A stretch of 64,000 nt of DNA from Saccharothrix obliqua (GTDB lineage: Bacteria; Actinomycetota; Actinomycetes; Mycobacteriales; Pseudonocardiaceae). The DNA is taken from contig NZ_JAHXGQ010000004.1 of NCBI RefSeq assembly GCF_019375475.1, positions 310,001 to 374,000 on the forward strand, written 5' to 3'. Each line of letters opens with the position of its first letter. Position 1 is the first letter of the stretch. This document shows, one piece after another, positions 18,115 to 26,449 of the stretch. The notes under the pieces were generated by a model. That model ran no database searches. It saw nothing but the letters and a program-made list of their open reading frames with translations, and was not told the DNA's origin. The position numbers and the translations under genes are program-made.

Positions 18115-19641
18115 TCAGCCGCGCTGGATGAACCGCAGCGTCGGGAACATCATGCCGGTGACCGGCGTGACCGTGATGCCCTTGACGCTGAAGTAGGTGT
18201 TGTCGGCCTGGTACCACACGTCGAACCACGCCAGGTCGACCAGCTTCTTGTTGAGCTGCTTGAGCAGTTCCGTCTGCTGGGGGCCGGGTTCGGCCTGCTC
18301 GGCCTGCTCGACCAGCGCCTTCACTTCCGGGAAGGCGTCGACCGACGGGTTCGGGTTGTACCACTGGGACGTGGTGACCTGGTCGGTCAGCGTCGCCATG
18401 TCGTTGCCGGCCAGCGCGATCACCGCGAGGAACATCGGGAAGGTCGGCGCGTTCTTCTGGTAGTCGGGCATGGCCATGTCCTGCCACTCGACCTTGATGC
18501 CCAGCTCGCCGAAGGTCTGGTTGGCGGCGGGCTGCCACGCCTGGAAGATCGGCGACATCGGCATCTTCACGCTGAAGCCGTCCGGGTAGCCGGCCTCCGC
18601 GAGGAGCTGCTTGGCCTTGGCCACGTCGGTCTTGTACTTGTCGTTCATCGACTTGTCGTAGACCGCGCCGTCCACCGACCAGACCTGGTTGGTGACGGTG
18701 CCGGAGTCGTTGGCGACCGCCTTGAGGATGCCCGCGGCGTCGAAGGCGTAGCTGATCGCCTGGCGCACGCGCTGGTCACCGAGCGCCTTGACCTGCGCAC
18801 CGGTCCGGTCGGCGAACTGCACGCCGACCCACGACGCCGCCTTCGAGGCGATGTTCCAGCCGTTCTCCTTCGCCTTGGGCAGGTTCGCGGCGTTGGCGAA
18901 CTGCACGTTCAGCTGGCCGGACAGCATCGCGTTGAAGCTCGCCGTCTGGTCGGTGATCGGGAACAGCCGCACGGTCGGGAACGGGTAGGTGCCCGTGTCC
19001 CAGTGGTCCTGCTTCTTGGTGAAGACGTACTGCGACTGCGGGGTCGAGGACGCCTTGTCGTACTTGTACGGGCCCGACCCCACGGGGTCGGACGCGAGCG
19101 CGCCGGACTTGATGGCCGCCGGCGAGGCCATCCAGCTCCGGCCGAGGCCCATCTGGTACAGCAGGGCGTCGTCCCGCTTGGACAGTTTGATCTCGACGGT
19201 GTCCGCGTCCTTGGCGGACACGCCCGCGACGTTCAGGTACGCCTGGCCGGAGCGGACGCCGGCCTTCAGGTGTTCCAGGTTCGCGACGGCCGCCGTCGCG
19301 TCGAACTTCTGCCCGTCCTCGAACGTCACGCCCTGGCGCAGCTTCGCGGTCAGCGTGAGCCGGTCGGTGGACCACTCCCAGGACGAGGCCAGCGCGGGCA
19401 CCGGCTTGCCGTCCTTGTCCAGCGCGACCAGCGGGTCGTAGACGGCCGACAGGTACGGCCCGTCGAAGCCGATGTCGGCGCTCGCCGGGTCCCAGGACGT
19501 GACGTCGAGGAAGACCCCGGCCTTGAGTTCGCCCGTGTCACCGGCGGCGGTGGTGCCACCGCCGCCGGAGCCGGTGCATCCGGCGAGCGCGAGAGCCGCC
19601 GCCGCGGCTATCGCGACCAGTGCCGTCCGTGTCCTCGTCAT
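18115..19641 (-). CDS. Extracellular solute-binding lipoprotein of the ABC importer (family 5)
   Basis: The 508-residue protein has a lipoprotein signal ending in LALAGC, with the lipidated cysteine at residue 22, followed by a Gly/Ser/Thr linker. Family-5 features follow in order: LDVTSWDPASAD, YDPLVALDKDGKPVPALASSW, LRQGVTFEDGQKFDA, VGSGPYKYDK and DQRVRQAISYAFD. It delivers the substrate to the importer. This family also binds sugars, opines and other solutes besides peptides, so the ligand stays open. The start is ATG 19641 with AAGGA upstream. It is the first gene of the importer-TetR-hydrolase transcript, and an operator copy lies about 116 bases upstream. Confidence 0.93.
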   Translation of the reverse strand: MTRTRTALVAIAAAAALALAGCTGSGGGGTTAAGDTGELKAGVFLDVTSWDPASADIGFDGPYLSAVYDPLVALDKDGKPVPALASSWEWSTDRLTLTAKLRQGVTFEDGQKFDATAAVANLEHLKAGVRSGQAYLNVAGVSAKDADTVEIKLSKRDDALLYQMGLGRSWMASPAAIKSGALASDPVGSGPYKYDKASSTPQSQYVFTKKQDHWDTGTYPFPTVRLFPITDQTASFNAMLSGQLNVQFANAANLPKAKENGWNIASKAASWVGVQFADRTGAQVKALGDQRVRQAISYAFDAAGILKAVANDSGTVTNQVWSVDGAVYDKSMNDKYKTDVAKAKQLLAEAGYPDGFSVKMPMSPIFQAWQPAANQTFGELGIKVEWQDMAMPDYQKNAPTFPMFLAVIALAGNDMATLTDQVTTSQWYNPNPSVDAFPEVKALVEQAEQAEPGPQQTELLKQLNKKLVDLAWFDVWYQADNTYFSVKGITVTPVTGMMFPTLRFIQRG

Positions 19642-19756
19642 TGAGTCCTTCTCTCGGTGATGGACTGCCGGCGGGGGTCACGCGCCGCTGCCGCGGGCTG
19701 GTCCTCGCCTGGAGATGTGGTTCAAGTGGGTGAGACCTGGCTCACCGTGGTGCGGG

Positions 19757-19778
19757 TTAGTCTACGGTTGTCGGCAAA
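19757..19778. promoter_or_regulatory. Putative TetR operator, copy 2 (importer operon promoter)
   Basis: The site matches 16 of 22 positions; the half TTAGTCTACG is perfect and the other half is weaker. On the minus strand it covers a TAGACT -10 candidate, 16 bases after a TTGATT -35 candidate, so a bound repressor would block the promoter of the binding-protein operon. Confidence 0.6.
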
Positions 19779-19871
19779 AAAATCAACGGTTGACCGACCG
19801 GTAAATCGTCCCGAAACCAACTGGTTACCCAGGGTCGACAAATCGTGAAATCGTATATGAAACGGGTGTTC

Positions 19872-20849
19872 TCAGACCGCTTCGGCGACCAGCACGCGCG
19901 GGCTGCCCGGCAGCGCGATGACCTCGCGCGCACGCCAGCCGGAACCCTCCAGCCACGCCTTGACCTCGGACTCCGGGTAGACGACCGTGCCGTCGATGAC
20001 GAAGTATTCGCCCGCGTGCAGCGCGTCGATCGGCCGCTGGCGCTCGTCGTCGTCCAGGAAGAAGTCGAGCAGCAGCAGGGTCGCGCCCTCCTTGGCCGCC
20101 GCACGGGCGTTGGCCAGGATGGTCTTGTTCTGCTCCGCCGTGAACCGGTGCAGCACGTGGTTGACCATGACGATGTCGTGCTCGCCGCCCGGCGCGGCGG
20201 TCTCCGTCTCGGCGGGCTCGACGGTCGCGCGGTCGGTGAAGCCGGCCGCCGCGAGCGCGTTGTTGATGCCCTCGGTGGACATCGGCGCGAACACGAACCG
20301 GACGGTCAGGTCGGGGTTGGCCCGCAGCGCGTTCACCGCGAAGTCCGGCGACAGGCCGCCCAGGTCCAGCATCGACCGGTACGGCGTGAAGTCGAAACCA
20401 CGCGCGAGCATCGCCGCGTGCAGCGAGTTGTACCGCATCACGCCGGCCATGAAGGTGCCCCACCGGGCTTCGTCCATCGCCAGCTCGCCCGGCTTGGTCG
20501 TGTCCACGGTGGTGTCGAACTGGAGCCAGTGGCCGTAGCTGATCTCGTTGAGGAAGGTCAGGAACGGCGCGAGGTCGGTGTCACCGGCGCCGCCCAGGTA
20601 CTCCGCGGCGTCGGCCGCCAGGGAGTACCGGCCGTCCTGCCGGTCGAGCAGGCCCTTGGCGTTCATCGCGTCGGCCAGGATGCGCGCGATCTGCTCGCTC
20701 ACGCCGGTGGTGGCGGCCAGCTCGGCGGCCGTGCGCGGGCCGTCGGACAGGGCCCGGAAGAGCCCGACCCTCGACGCGGCGAACAGCTGCTTGGCGCCCA
20801 TGTAGCCGATGGCGATGTCGACGATGCGGTCCGGGACGGGTCCGGTCAT
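19872..20849 (-). CDS. O-methyltransferase-like protein (plant-type OMT family)
   Basis: The 325-residue protein has an N-terminal winged-helix dimerisation domain (KQLFAASRVGLFRAL, TAAELAATTGVSEQI) and a C-terminal Rossmann-like domain. Features such as IVMVNHVLHRF, where the catalytic His sits, and LLLLDFFLDDD match O-methyltransferases of the acetylserotonin/hydroxyindole type. The SAM-binding motif I is unusual: it reads LDLGGLSPDFA where the family has a DxGGGxG loop. It may bind SAM poorly or do another job. Start ATG 20849 has GAGGAG upstream. It has its own operator-bearing promoter on the same strand as the importer. Confidence 0.85.
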   Translation of the reverse strand: MTGPVPDRIVDIAIGYMGAKQLFAASRVGLFRALSDGPRTAAELAATTGVSEQIARILADAMNAKGLLDRQDGRYSLAADAAEYLGGAGDTDLAPFLTFLNEISYGHWLQFDTTVDTTKPGELAMDEARWGTFMAGVMRYNSLHAAMLARGFDFTPYRSMLDLGGLSPDFAVNALRANPDLTVRFVFAPMSTEGINNALAAAGFTDRATVEPAETETAAPGGEHDIVMVNHVLHRFTAEQNKTILANARAAAKEGATLLLLDFFLDDDERQRPIDALHAGEYFVIDGTVVYPESEVKAWLEGSGWRAREVIALPGSPRVLVAEAV

Positions 20850-20910
20850 GAAAGCTCTCCTCGAAAAGGAAGCGGGCCACCTCGGCGGGCGCCCGGGACG
20901 AGATGGGGTG

Positions 20911-20932
20911 TTAGTCTACGCACGTCGACTAA
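20911..20932. promoter_or_regulatory. Putative TetR operator, copy 3 (methyltransferase promoter)
   Basis: The site matches 20 of 22 positions of the dyad: half-site TTAGTCTACG, then CACG, then TCGACTAA. It lies 62 bases upstream of the methyltransferase-like gene start and covers a TAGACT -10 candidate on the minus strand. Confidence 0.7.
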
Positions 20933-21081
20933 AAGCGCCAGCCCCTGAGCCGGATTCCACCGGCGGTGGCATTCCGATCGGGTAACGGCCCGCGCTCCGC
21001 CCCCGGTCGGACCGCGAACGCGGTCGCCCGTTCCGGAGCACCCGGTGCCGCCACTCGACCGCCCGGCGGCCCTGGTGGTTT

Positions 21082-21103
21082 ATTTTCTACGCTTGTATAC
21101 CGT
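21082..21103. promoter_or_regulatory. Putative TetR operator, copy 4, weak (SDR promoter)
   Basis: Only 12 of 22 positions match, but the core TCTACG and the right-hand GTATAC are placed as in the other copies. It lies 40 bases upstream of the SDR start. Alone it would not be convincing. Confidence 0.35.
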
Positions 21104-21142
21104 AAGCCGACCGGAACCCCGGTCACCCGAGAGGAACCGACG

Positions 21143-21865
21143 ATGACCTCTTCCCGCACCGTCCTGGTGACCGGCGGAGCCGGCGGCATCGGCCGCGCGA
21201 TCGCCACCGCCTTCCAGAAGGCAGGCGACACCGTCGTCGTGGCCGACGTCCACGGCGTCGAGGAGGCCGCCGACGCGCTCGGTGTCCGCGGCGTGGCCCT
21301 GGACATCACCGACGAGGACTCGATCGGCCGCGCGCTGGACGAGGTCGGCCCGGTGGACGTGCTGGTCAACAACGCGGGCCTGCTCAGCGTCCACGGCCGA
21401 CTGCTCGAACTGGCCGCCGCGGACATGGGCCGCATCCTCCAGACCAACGTCCAGGGCACTTTCCTGATGACGCAGCACGTCGCGCGCCGGATGGTGGAAC
21501 GCGGCGTGCGCGGCGTGGTGGTGAACCTGTCGTCGATCGGCGGTCGCCAGCCCACGCCCGGCATGGGAGCCTACGAGAGCAGCAAGGCCGCGGTGGACGC
21601 GCTCACCCGGTGGTCGGCCATCGAGCTGGCCGAGCACGGCATCCGCGTGAACGCGGTCGCGCCCGGCCCGGTGCTCACCCCGATGCTGGCGATGGGCCTG
21701 CCGGAGGGCTCGCCCGCGCGCGAGGCGTGGCTGAGCCGGATCCCGCTGCGGCAGCTCGCGGCGGTGGAGGACGTGGCGGCGGCGGTGGTCTTCCTGGCCG
21801 GCGACGCGGCGTCCCACATCACCGGCACCAGCCTGCCCGTGGACGGCGGCCAGCTGCTGGTCTGA
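21143..21865 (+). CDS. Short-chain dehydrogenase/reductase (SDR)
   Basis: The 240-residue protein is a classical SDR. It has the cofactor motif TGGAGGIGRAIA near residue 10, an Asp-containing ADVHG turn that suggests NAD rather than NADP, NNAGLL, the catalytic Ser in NLSSIGG, and YESSK, the catalytic YxxxK. The C-terminus has the usual ITGTSLPVDGG. It oxidises or reduces an alcohol/ketone. Start ATG 21143 has GAGGAAC upstream. The gene lies between two operator copies and ends at a strong hairpin shared with the amidohydrolase gene. Confidence 0.92.
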   Translation: MTSSRTVLVTGGAGGIGRAIATAFQKAGDTVVVADVHGVEEAADALGVRGVALDITDEDSIGRALDEVGPVDVLVNNAGLLSVHGRLLELAAADMGRILQTNVQGTFLMTQHVARRMVERGVRGVVVNLSSIGGRQPTPGMGAYESSKAAVDALTRWSAIELAEHGIRVNAVAPGPVLTPMLAMGLPEGSPAREAWLSRIPLRQLAAVEDVAAAVVFLAGDAASHITGTSLPVDGGQLLV

Positions 21866-21875
21866 CTGACGTGCC

Positions 21876-21909
21876 GAACGGGGCCGGGCCGCGTGGCCCG
21901 GCCCCGTTC
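21876..21909. terminator. Bidirectional hairpin terminator, SDR / amidohydrolase
   Basis: GAACGGGGCCGGGCC pairs perfectly with its reverse complement across a GCGT loop. It sits between the two convergent stop codons. Confidence 0.85.
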
Positions 21910-21914
21910 ACGCA

Positions 21915-23261
21915 TCACCCGCGTTCGTAGACGATCCGTCCACCCAGGACGGTCAGCTCGACGTCCACGTCGGGCAGTTCGGCCGGGGTGAGCGCCAGCG
22001 GGTCGGCGGCCAGCACGCACAGGTCGGCCACCATGCCCTCGGCCAGGGTGCCCTTCCACGCCGAGGCGCCGTCCTGGCGCGCCGGGTTCACCGTGTAGCA
22101 GCGCAGCAGCGTCTCCACGCGCTCGCGCGGGTCCTCGGCCGGACCCATCCACTGGTCCGCGGCGGCGATCTCACGACGCCAGTCCGGCGCGAGCACCGGT
22201 GCGTCCGACGTGAGGCACAGCGGCACCCCGGCGTCCAGGGCCGCGCGCAGCGGCCACGCGCCCGCGGCCCGCTCCTGGCCGAGGGTCGCCCCGACCACGC
22301 CCGCCGTGCGCACCGCGATACCGGCCTGCGCGGAGAGCCCGACCCCGAGGTCCGCCATGCGCCGCAACTGCTCCGGGCTCACCAGGTCGCCGTGGATGAC
22401 GTAGTGGCCGAGGTCCGCGTCCTGCTCGGCGCGGGCTCGCGCCACCGCGTCCAGCAGCAGGTCGATCGCCCGGTCGCCGGTGGCGTGCAGGCCCACCTGG
22501 AGCCCCGCGCGGTGGGCGGCCAGCACCATCTCGGTGAGGTTGCGCTCGCGGTCCGCGGCGTCCTGGCCCTCGACGAGGAGTTCCGCGTGCGTGCCGTCGG
22601 TGTAGCAGTGGTGCGTGTACGCCGTGCGCATCGGCGGGATGCCGTCGGCGAAGATCTTCACCCCGGCGAAGTTCAACCGCTCGGGGTCCGCGCCCGGTCC
22701 GTCCACAGTGGCCAGTCCGGCGAGGAAGTCGTCGAGGGTGCTCCGGCCGTCCAGCTCGCCGTAGAGCCACAGCGCCGTGACCCGCGCCCGCAGCAGCCCC
22801 TCGGCGGCCAGTTCGCGGTACTGCTCCACCACCGACGTGCCGAACGCGCCGGTGCCGCCGGCGTCCTCGCCCGGCCCGAGCCCCGGTTCGGTGTAGCTGG
22901 TGATTCCCAGCCCCGCCAACAGGTCTCCGGCCCGGAGGATGGCCGCGCGCCGCTCGGCGGCGGTGCGCAGCGGGCGTTCCGGCGGCATCCCGGGCGCGCC
23001 GGTCTCGCCGAACAGCGTGTGCGGCCACAGGGCGCCGAGCCAGGTGGCGTGCAGGTGGGCGTCGTTGATGCCGGGGATGACGGCCCGGCCGCCGAGTTCG
23101 ACCACCTCGGTGCCCGACCCGACCAGGTCGGCGACGTCGTCGTCGGAGCCGACGCGCAGCACGCGCCCGTTCCGGACCGCCAGCGCGGTCGCGGGACCGG
23201 AACCCGCCATGGTGTGCACCGGTCCGCCGCGCAGGACAAGGTCCGCAACTGAATCCACCAC
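21915..23261 (-). CDS. YtcJ-like metal-dependent amidohydrolase
   Basis: The 448-residue protein belongs to the amidohydrolase superfamily, in the group of YtcJ and N-substituted formamide deformylase. It shows DAHLH (metal HxH), GVKIFADG, the bridging-Lys region of the barrel, LHATGDRAID, VIHGDLVS and TSDAPV, the late metal Asp. It probably cleaves an amide or related C-N bond, but the substrate cannot be named. GGGAG lies 5 bases before GTG 23261 and 8 before GTG 23258; either could be used. It diverges from the zinc dehydrogenase operon, with a near-perfect operator between them. Confidence 0.88.
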   Translation of the reverse strand: MVDSVADLVLRGGPVHTMAGSGPATALAVRNGRVLRVGSDDDVADLVGSGTEVVELGGRAVIPGINDAHLHATWLGALWPHTLFGETGAPGMPPERPLRTAAERRAAILRAGDLLAGLGITSYTEPGLGPGEDAGGTGAFGTSVVEQYRELAAEGLLRARVTALWLYGELDGRSTLDDFLAGLATVDGPGADPERLNFAGVKIFADGIPPMRTAYTHHCYTDGTHAELLVEGQDAADRERNLTEMVLAAHRAGLQVGLHATGDRAIDLLLDAVARARAEQDADLGHYVIHGDLVSPEQLRRMADLGVGLSAQAGIAVRTAGVVGATLGQERAAGAWPLRAALDAGVPLCLTSDAPVLAPDWRREIAAADQWMGPAEDPRERVETLLRCYTVNPARQDGASAWKGTLAEGMVADLCVLAADPLALTPAELPDVDVELTVLGGRIVYERG

Positions 23262-23295
23262 GGGCGCTCCCTGTTGTGTCCGGGGTCTCGACATT

Positions 23296-23317
23296 TTAGT
23301 CGACGTACGTAGACTAA
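23296..23317. promoter_or_regulatory. Putative TetR operator, copy 5 (divergent amidohydrolase / dehydrogenase)
   Basis: This is the best copy: 21 of 22 positions match the perfect dyad, the only change being G at position 7. It covers TAGACT, a -10 candidate for the rightward operon, and abuts TAAAAT, a -10 candidate for the leftward amidohydrolase. One dimer pair could control both directions. Confidence 0.75.
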
Positions 23318-23363
23318 CCCACCGGGCGGCGTGCGCGCGCCTCCCGCCACCGGAAGGAGTCCG

Positions 23364-24473
23364 ATGACCGTCCCGACCTCCACCCGTGCGGCGGTGCTGA
23401 CCGAGCACGGCAAACCGCTGCACCTCACCGAACTCCCGCTGCCCGCCGAGGTCGAACCCGGCGCGGCCCTCGTGCGCGTCTCGTGCGCCACGCTGTGCGG
23501 CACGGACGTGGAAATCTGGTCCGGCAAGATGAGCTTCCCCGGGATGCTCCCGATGGTGCTGGGCCACGAGATGGTGGGCGAGGTGGTCGCCGTCGGACCG
23601 GGCACCCGGGACGCGCTCGGCCGGGACGTCCCGGTCGGCGCGCGGATCGGCTGGTCCGAGTCGACCTGCGGCGAGTGCTACGGCTGCACCGTCCTGCGCG
23701 AGCCCGTCGCGTGCTCGCGCAGGGGTTACGGCTTCCTGCAACGGTCCGACGTCCACCCGTTCGCCACGGCCGGCCTCTGCGAGTACGCCTACGTCGTGCC
23801 GGGCGCGGCGAAGCTGCTGCTGCCCGACGAGCTGCCGGACAGCTGGGCCGCGATGGCCGGGTGCGCGGCCAAGACCGTGCTCCGCGCGTTCCACACCGCG
23901 GGCGGCGTGACGCCGGGCTCGCGGGTCGTGATCCAGGGCTCCGGCGCGCTCGGCCTGTTCGCCACCGCCGTCGCCCACATCAGCGGCGCGGGCAAGGTGA
24001 TCACCGTCGGCGCGCCGGACTCGCGCCTGGCGCTGGCGGGCCGGTTCGGCGCGGACGCGGCGGTGAACGTCGCGGAGGGCTCGGACGGCATCGTCGAGCG
24101 CGTCCGGGAACTCACCGACGGCCACGGCGGCGACCTGGTGATGGACTTCGCCGGCGCGCCGTCGGTCGGCCGCGAGGCCGTCGCCATGGCCGCCCAGCGC
24201 GGCCGGGTGGTCATCGTCGGCAGCACGGGCCCGGACAGCGCGCCCCTGCCGCTCGGCACGGTGATGGGCAAGGAGCTGACCGTCGTCGGCTCGCTCAACG
24301 GCGACATCGCCGACTACCACCGCGCGGTCGAGTTCTTCGGCGCGTTCGCCGACCGGATGCCGTGGCAGGAGCTGTTCGGCGAGCCGGTCGGCCTGTCCGC
24401 CGCGTCCGACCGGATCGAGGCCATGCACCGCCTCGACGAGGTCAAGGCCGTCATCGACCCCCGTCTTCCCTGA
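23364..24473 (+). CDS. Zinc-dependent medium-chain alcohol dehydrogenase
   Basis: The 369-residue protein has the catalytic-zinc Cys in TLCGTDVE, GHEMVGEV with the zinc His, and a structural-zinc cluster of four Cys (CGECYGC and the later ACSRR). The Rossmann motif is GSGALGLFATAVA. It should interconvert an alcohol and an aldehyde or ketone with NAD(P). Start ATG 23364 follows a strong GGAAGGAG. It opens an operon of five genes (dehydrogenase, aldo/keto-reductase-like, two esterases, MFS) controlled from the divergent operator. Confidence 0.93.
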   Translation: MTVPTSTRAAVLTEHGKPLHLTELPLPAEVEPGAALVRVSCATLCGTDVEIWSGKMSFPGMLPMVLGHEMVGEVVAVGPGTRDALGRDVPVGARIGWSESTCGECYGCTVLREPVACSRRGYGFLQRSDVHPFATAGLCEYAYVVPGAAKLLLPDELPDSWAAMAGCAAKTVLRAFHTAGGVTPGSRVVIQGSGALGLFATAVAHISGAGKVITVGAPDSRLALAGRFGADAAVNVAEGSDGIVERVRELTDGHGGDLVMDFAGAPSVGREAVAMAAQRGRVVIVGSTGPDSAPLPLGTVMGKELTVVGSLNGDIADYHRAVEFFGAFADRMPWQELFGEPVGLSAASDRIEAMHRLDEVKAVIDPRLP

Positions 24474-24488
24474 CCGTAGGAGGCCACC

Positions 24489-25445
24489 TTGTCCACCCTT
24501 CCCCGCCGTCGGGTCGGTACGTCCGATCTGGACGTTTCGCTGCTGTCCCTCGGCTCCTGGCACACCTACGACCGCATGGACTTCGCCGACGCCGTCGCGA
24601 TGATCCGCAAGGCCGTGTCCGCCGGTGTCAACCTGTTCGACGTCGCCGTCTACGGGATGCCCGGGATGCCGCCGGTGTTCACCGACGTCATCTGGAGCGC
24701 GATCATGCGTGCCGCGGGCATCCCCCGCGACGAGTACCTGGTGTCCGCGAAGCTCTGGCTGGAGGGCTTCGGCGACCGCGGTTTCCGCCCGCAGCTGGAG
24801 AACGCGTTCCTGCGCGGCGGTTTCGACGTCGCCGACCTGGTGGTCCTCGGCGACCTCCGCCGGGACGACATCGCGCTGGAGGACCTGGTCGACGACCTCG
24901 CCGACCTGACCCGCGCCGGGCTGATCCGCGCGTGGGGCGTGAACAACTGGTCCGCGACGAACATCCGCCGGCTGCGCGAGATCGCCGCCGAGCGCGGTGT
25001 CCCGGGCCCGCAGATCGCCCAGCTCAAGTACAGCATCGGCCGCCGGTCCATCCCAGACGGCGAGCCGTTCGCCGCGTTGTTCGCCGACGGGTTCACCATG
25101 CAGGCGTCGGACGTGCTCGAAGGCGGCATCCTGGCCGGCAACACCGACCCGGCGCGCGAGGTCGGCCGCGACCCCGGCGGCATCCGGGAAACGCTCAAGC
25201 AGCACGCGCCGGGCGTCGTCGAGGTCGCGCGGCAGCTCGGCACGAGCGCGGCGCGGTTGGCCGTCGCCTTCACCCTGACCCACCCGGCCAACGTCACCAC
25301 CCTGTTCGGCGCGTCCAAGCTGTCGCAGCTGGAGGACAACCTCGCCGCGGTCGACCTGGTCCAGCAGGTCGGCGCCGAGGAGATCCGCACCCTGGTCGAG
25401 CCGTTCTGGGCCGACCGCGGCGTGGTGGACCCGGAGGGACCGTGA
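24489..25445 (+). CDS. Aldo/keto-reductase-like protein with altered active site
   Basis: The 318-residue TIM-barrel protein follows the aldo/keto reductase pattern from RRVGTSDLDVSLLSLGSW to the GVNNWSATNIRRL cofactor-binding region. Of the usual Asp-Tyr-Lys-His tetrad, Asp (NLFD), Tyr (AVYG) and Lys (VSAKLW) are present, although one residue is missing between Asp and Tyr. The position of the catalytic His, normally in a DLYQLHWPD-like strand, reads DLVVLGDLRRDD, so Gly replaces His. It may still reduce a substrate, or act as an isomerase or binding protein. The start is TTG 24489 with TAGGAGG upstream. Confidence 0.85.
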   Translation: MSTLPRRRVGTSDLDVSLLSLGSWHTYDRMDFADAVAMIRKAVSAGVNLFDVAVYGMPGMPPVFTDVIWSAIMRAAGIPRDEYLVSAKLWLEGFGDRGFRPQLENAFLRGGFDVADLVVLGDLRRDDIALEDLVDDLADLTRAGLIRAWGVNNWSATNIRRLREIAAERGVPGPQIAQLKYSIGRRSIPDGEPFAALFADGFTMQASDVLEGGILAGNTDPAREVGRDPGGIRETLKQHAPGVVEVARQLGTSAARLAVAFTLTHPANVTTLFGASKLSQLEDNLAAVDLVQQVGAEEIRTLVEPFWADRGVVDPEGP

Positions 25446-25474
25446 TCTCCCAACCCGTCAGCGAGGAGCCTGCC

Positions 25475-26449
25475 GTGACCCACACCCCCGTCCCGTTCGA
25501 CCCCGAGATCGAGCCCGTGCTGGCGCAGGTGGTGCCCGCCGACGCGCCGCCGTTCACGCCGGAGACGATCCCCGGTATGCGGCAGGCCATGGCCGCGATG
25601 TTCCCGCCCGCCGCGGAAGCGGTCGGCGACGCGCCCGTGGACGTCGTGGAGCGCATCATCCCCGGCCCCGCCGGCGAGCCCGACCTGGAGATCACCGTCA
25701 TCTCCCCGCGTGGTCTCGACCGGCCCGTGCCGGGCGTCTACAACATCCACGGCGGCGGCATGATGGTCGGCCACCGCAACATGGACGTCTCCCGGCTCCT
25801 CGACCTGGTCCTGGAACTCGGCGTGGTCGCGGTCAACGTCGAGTACCGGCTCGCACCCGAGCACCCGCACCCGGCGCCGGTGGAGGACTGCTACGCCGGT
25901 CTCGTGTGGGTCGTGGAGCACGCGGCGGAGCTGAACATCGACCCGGAGCGGGTCGTCGTGATGGGCGGCAGCGCGGGCGGCGGGCTCTCCGCCGGCGTGG
26001 CGTTGCTGGCCCGGGACCGGGGCGGCCCCGCACTGGCCGGTCAGCTGCTGCTGTGCCCGATGATCGACGACACGAACACCACGGTCGCGAGCCACCAGTA
26101 CAGCGGGCTGGGCACGTGGACCCGGGAGTCGAACATCGCCGGGTGGCGGTCGCTGCTGGGCGACGCCGTCGGCACCGACGCGGTGTCGCCGTACGCCGCG
26201 CCGACCCGCGCCACCGACCTGTCCGGGCTGCCGCCCGCGTTCATCGAGGTCGGCAGCGCCGAGCCGTTCCGGGACGAGGACACCCAGTACGCGCTGCGCA
26301 TCTGGGCCACCGGCGGGCAGGCCGAACTCCACGTGTGGAGCGGCGCGTTCCACGGGTTCGACATGTACGCGCCGGAGTGGCACCTCAGCAAGACCGCGAT
26401 CGAGGTGCGGAACTCGTGGCTCCGCCGGGTCCTGGGGCTCGGGAGGTGA
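25475..26449 (+). CDS. HSL-family alpha/beta-hydrolase (esterase) 1
   Basis: The 324-residue protein belongs to the hormone-sensitive-lipase type of carboxylesterases. It has the oxyanion motif YNIHGGGMMVG, EYRLAPEHPHPAP, the nucleophile GGSAGGG and the C-terminal His in FHGFDMY. It hydrolyses short-chain esters or lactones. I chose GTG 25475 because GAGGAG lies six bases upstream; an earlier in-frame GTG at 25442 overlaps the previous gene's stop but has no such site. It is a tandem paralogue of the next gene. Confidence 0.9.
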   Translation: MTHTPVPFDPEIEPVLAQVVPADAPPFTPETIPGMRQAMAAMFPPAAEAVGDAPVDVVERIIPGPAGEPDLEITVISPRGLDRPVPGVYNIHGGGMMVGHRNMDVSRLLDLVLELGVVAVNVEYRLAPEHPHPAPVEDCYAGLVWVVEHAAELNIDPERVVVMGGSAGGGLSAGVALLARDRGGPALAGQLLLCPMIDDTNTTVASHQYSGLGTWTRESNIAGWRSLLGDAVGTDAVSPYAAPTRATDLSGLPPAFIEVGSAEPFRDEDTQYALRIWATGGQAELHVWSGAFHGFDMYAPEWHLSKTAIEVRNSWLRRVLGLGR

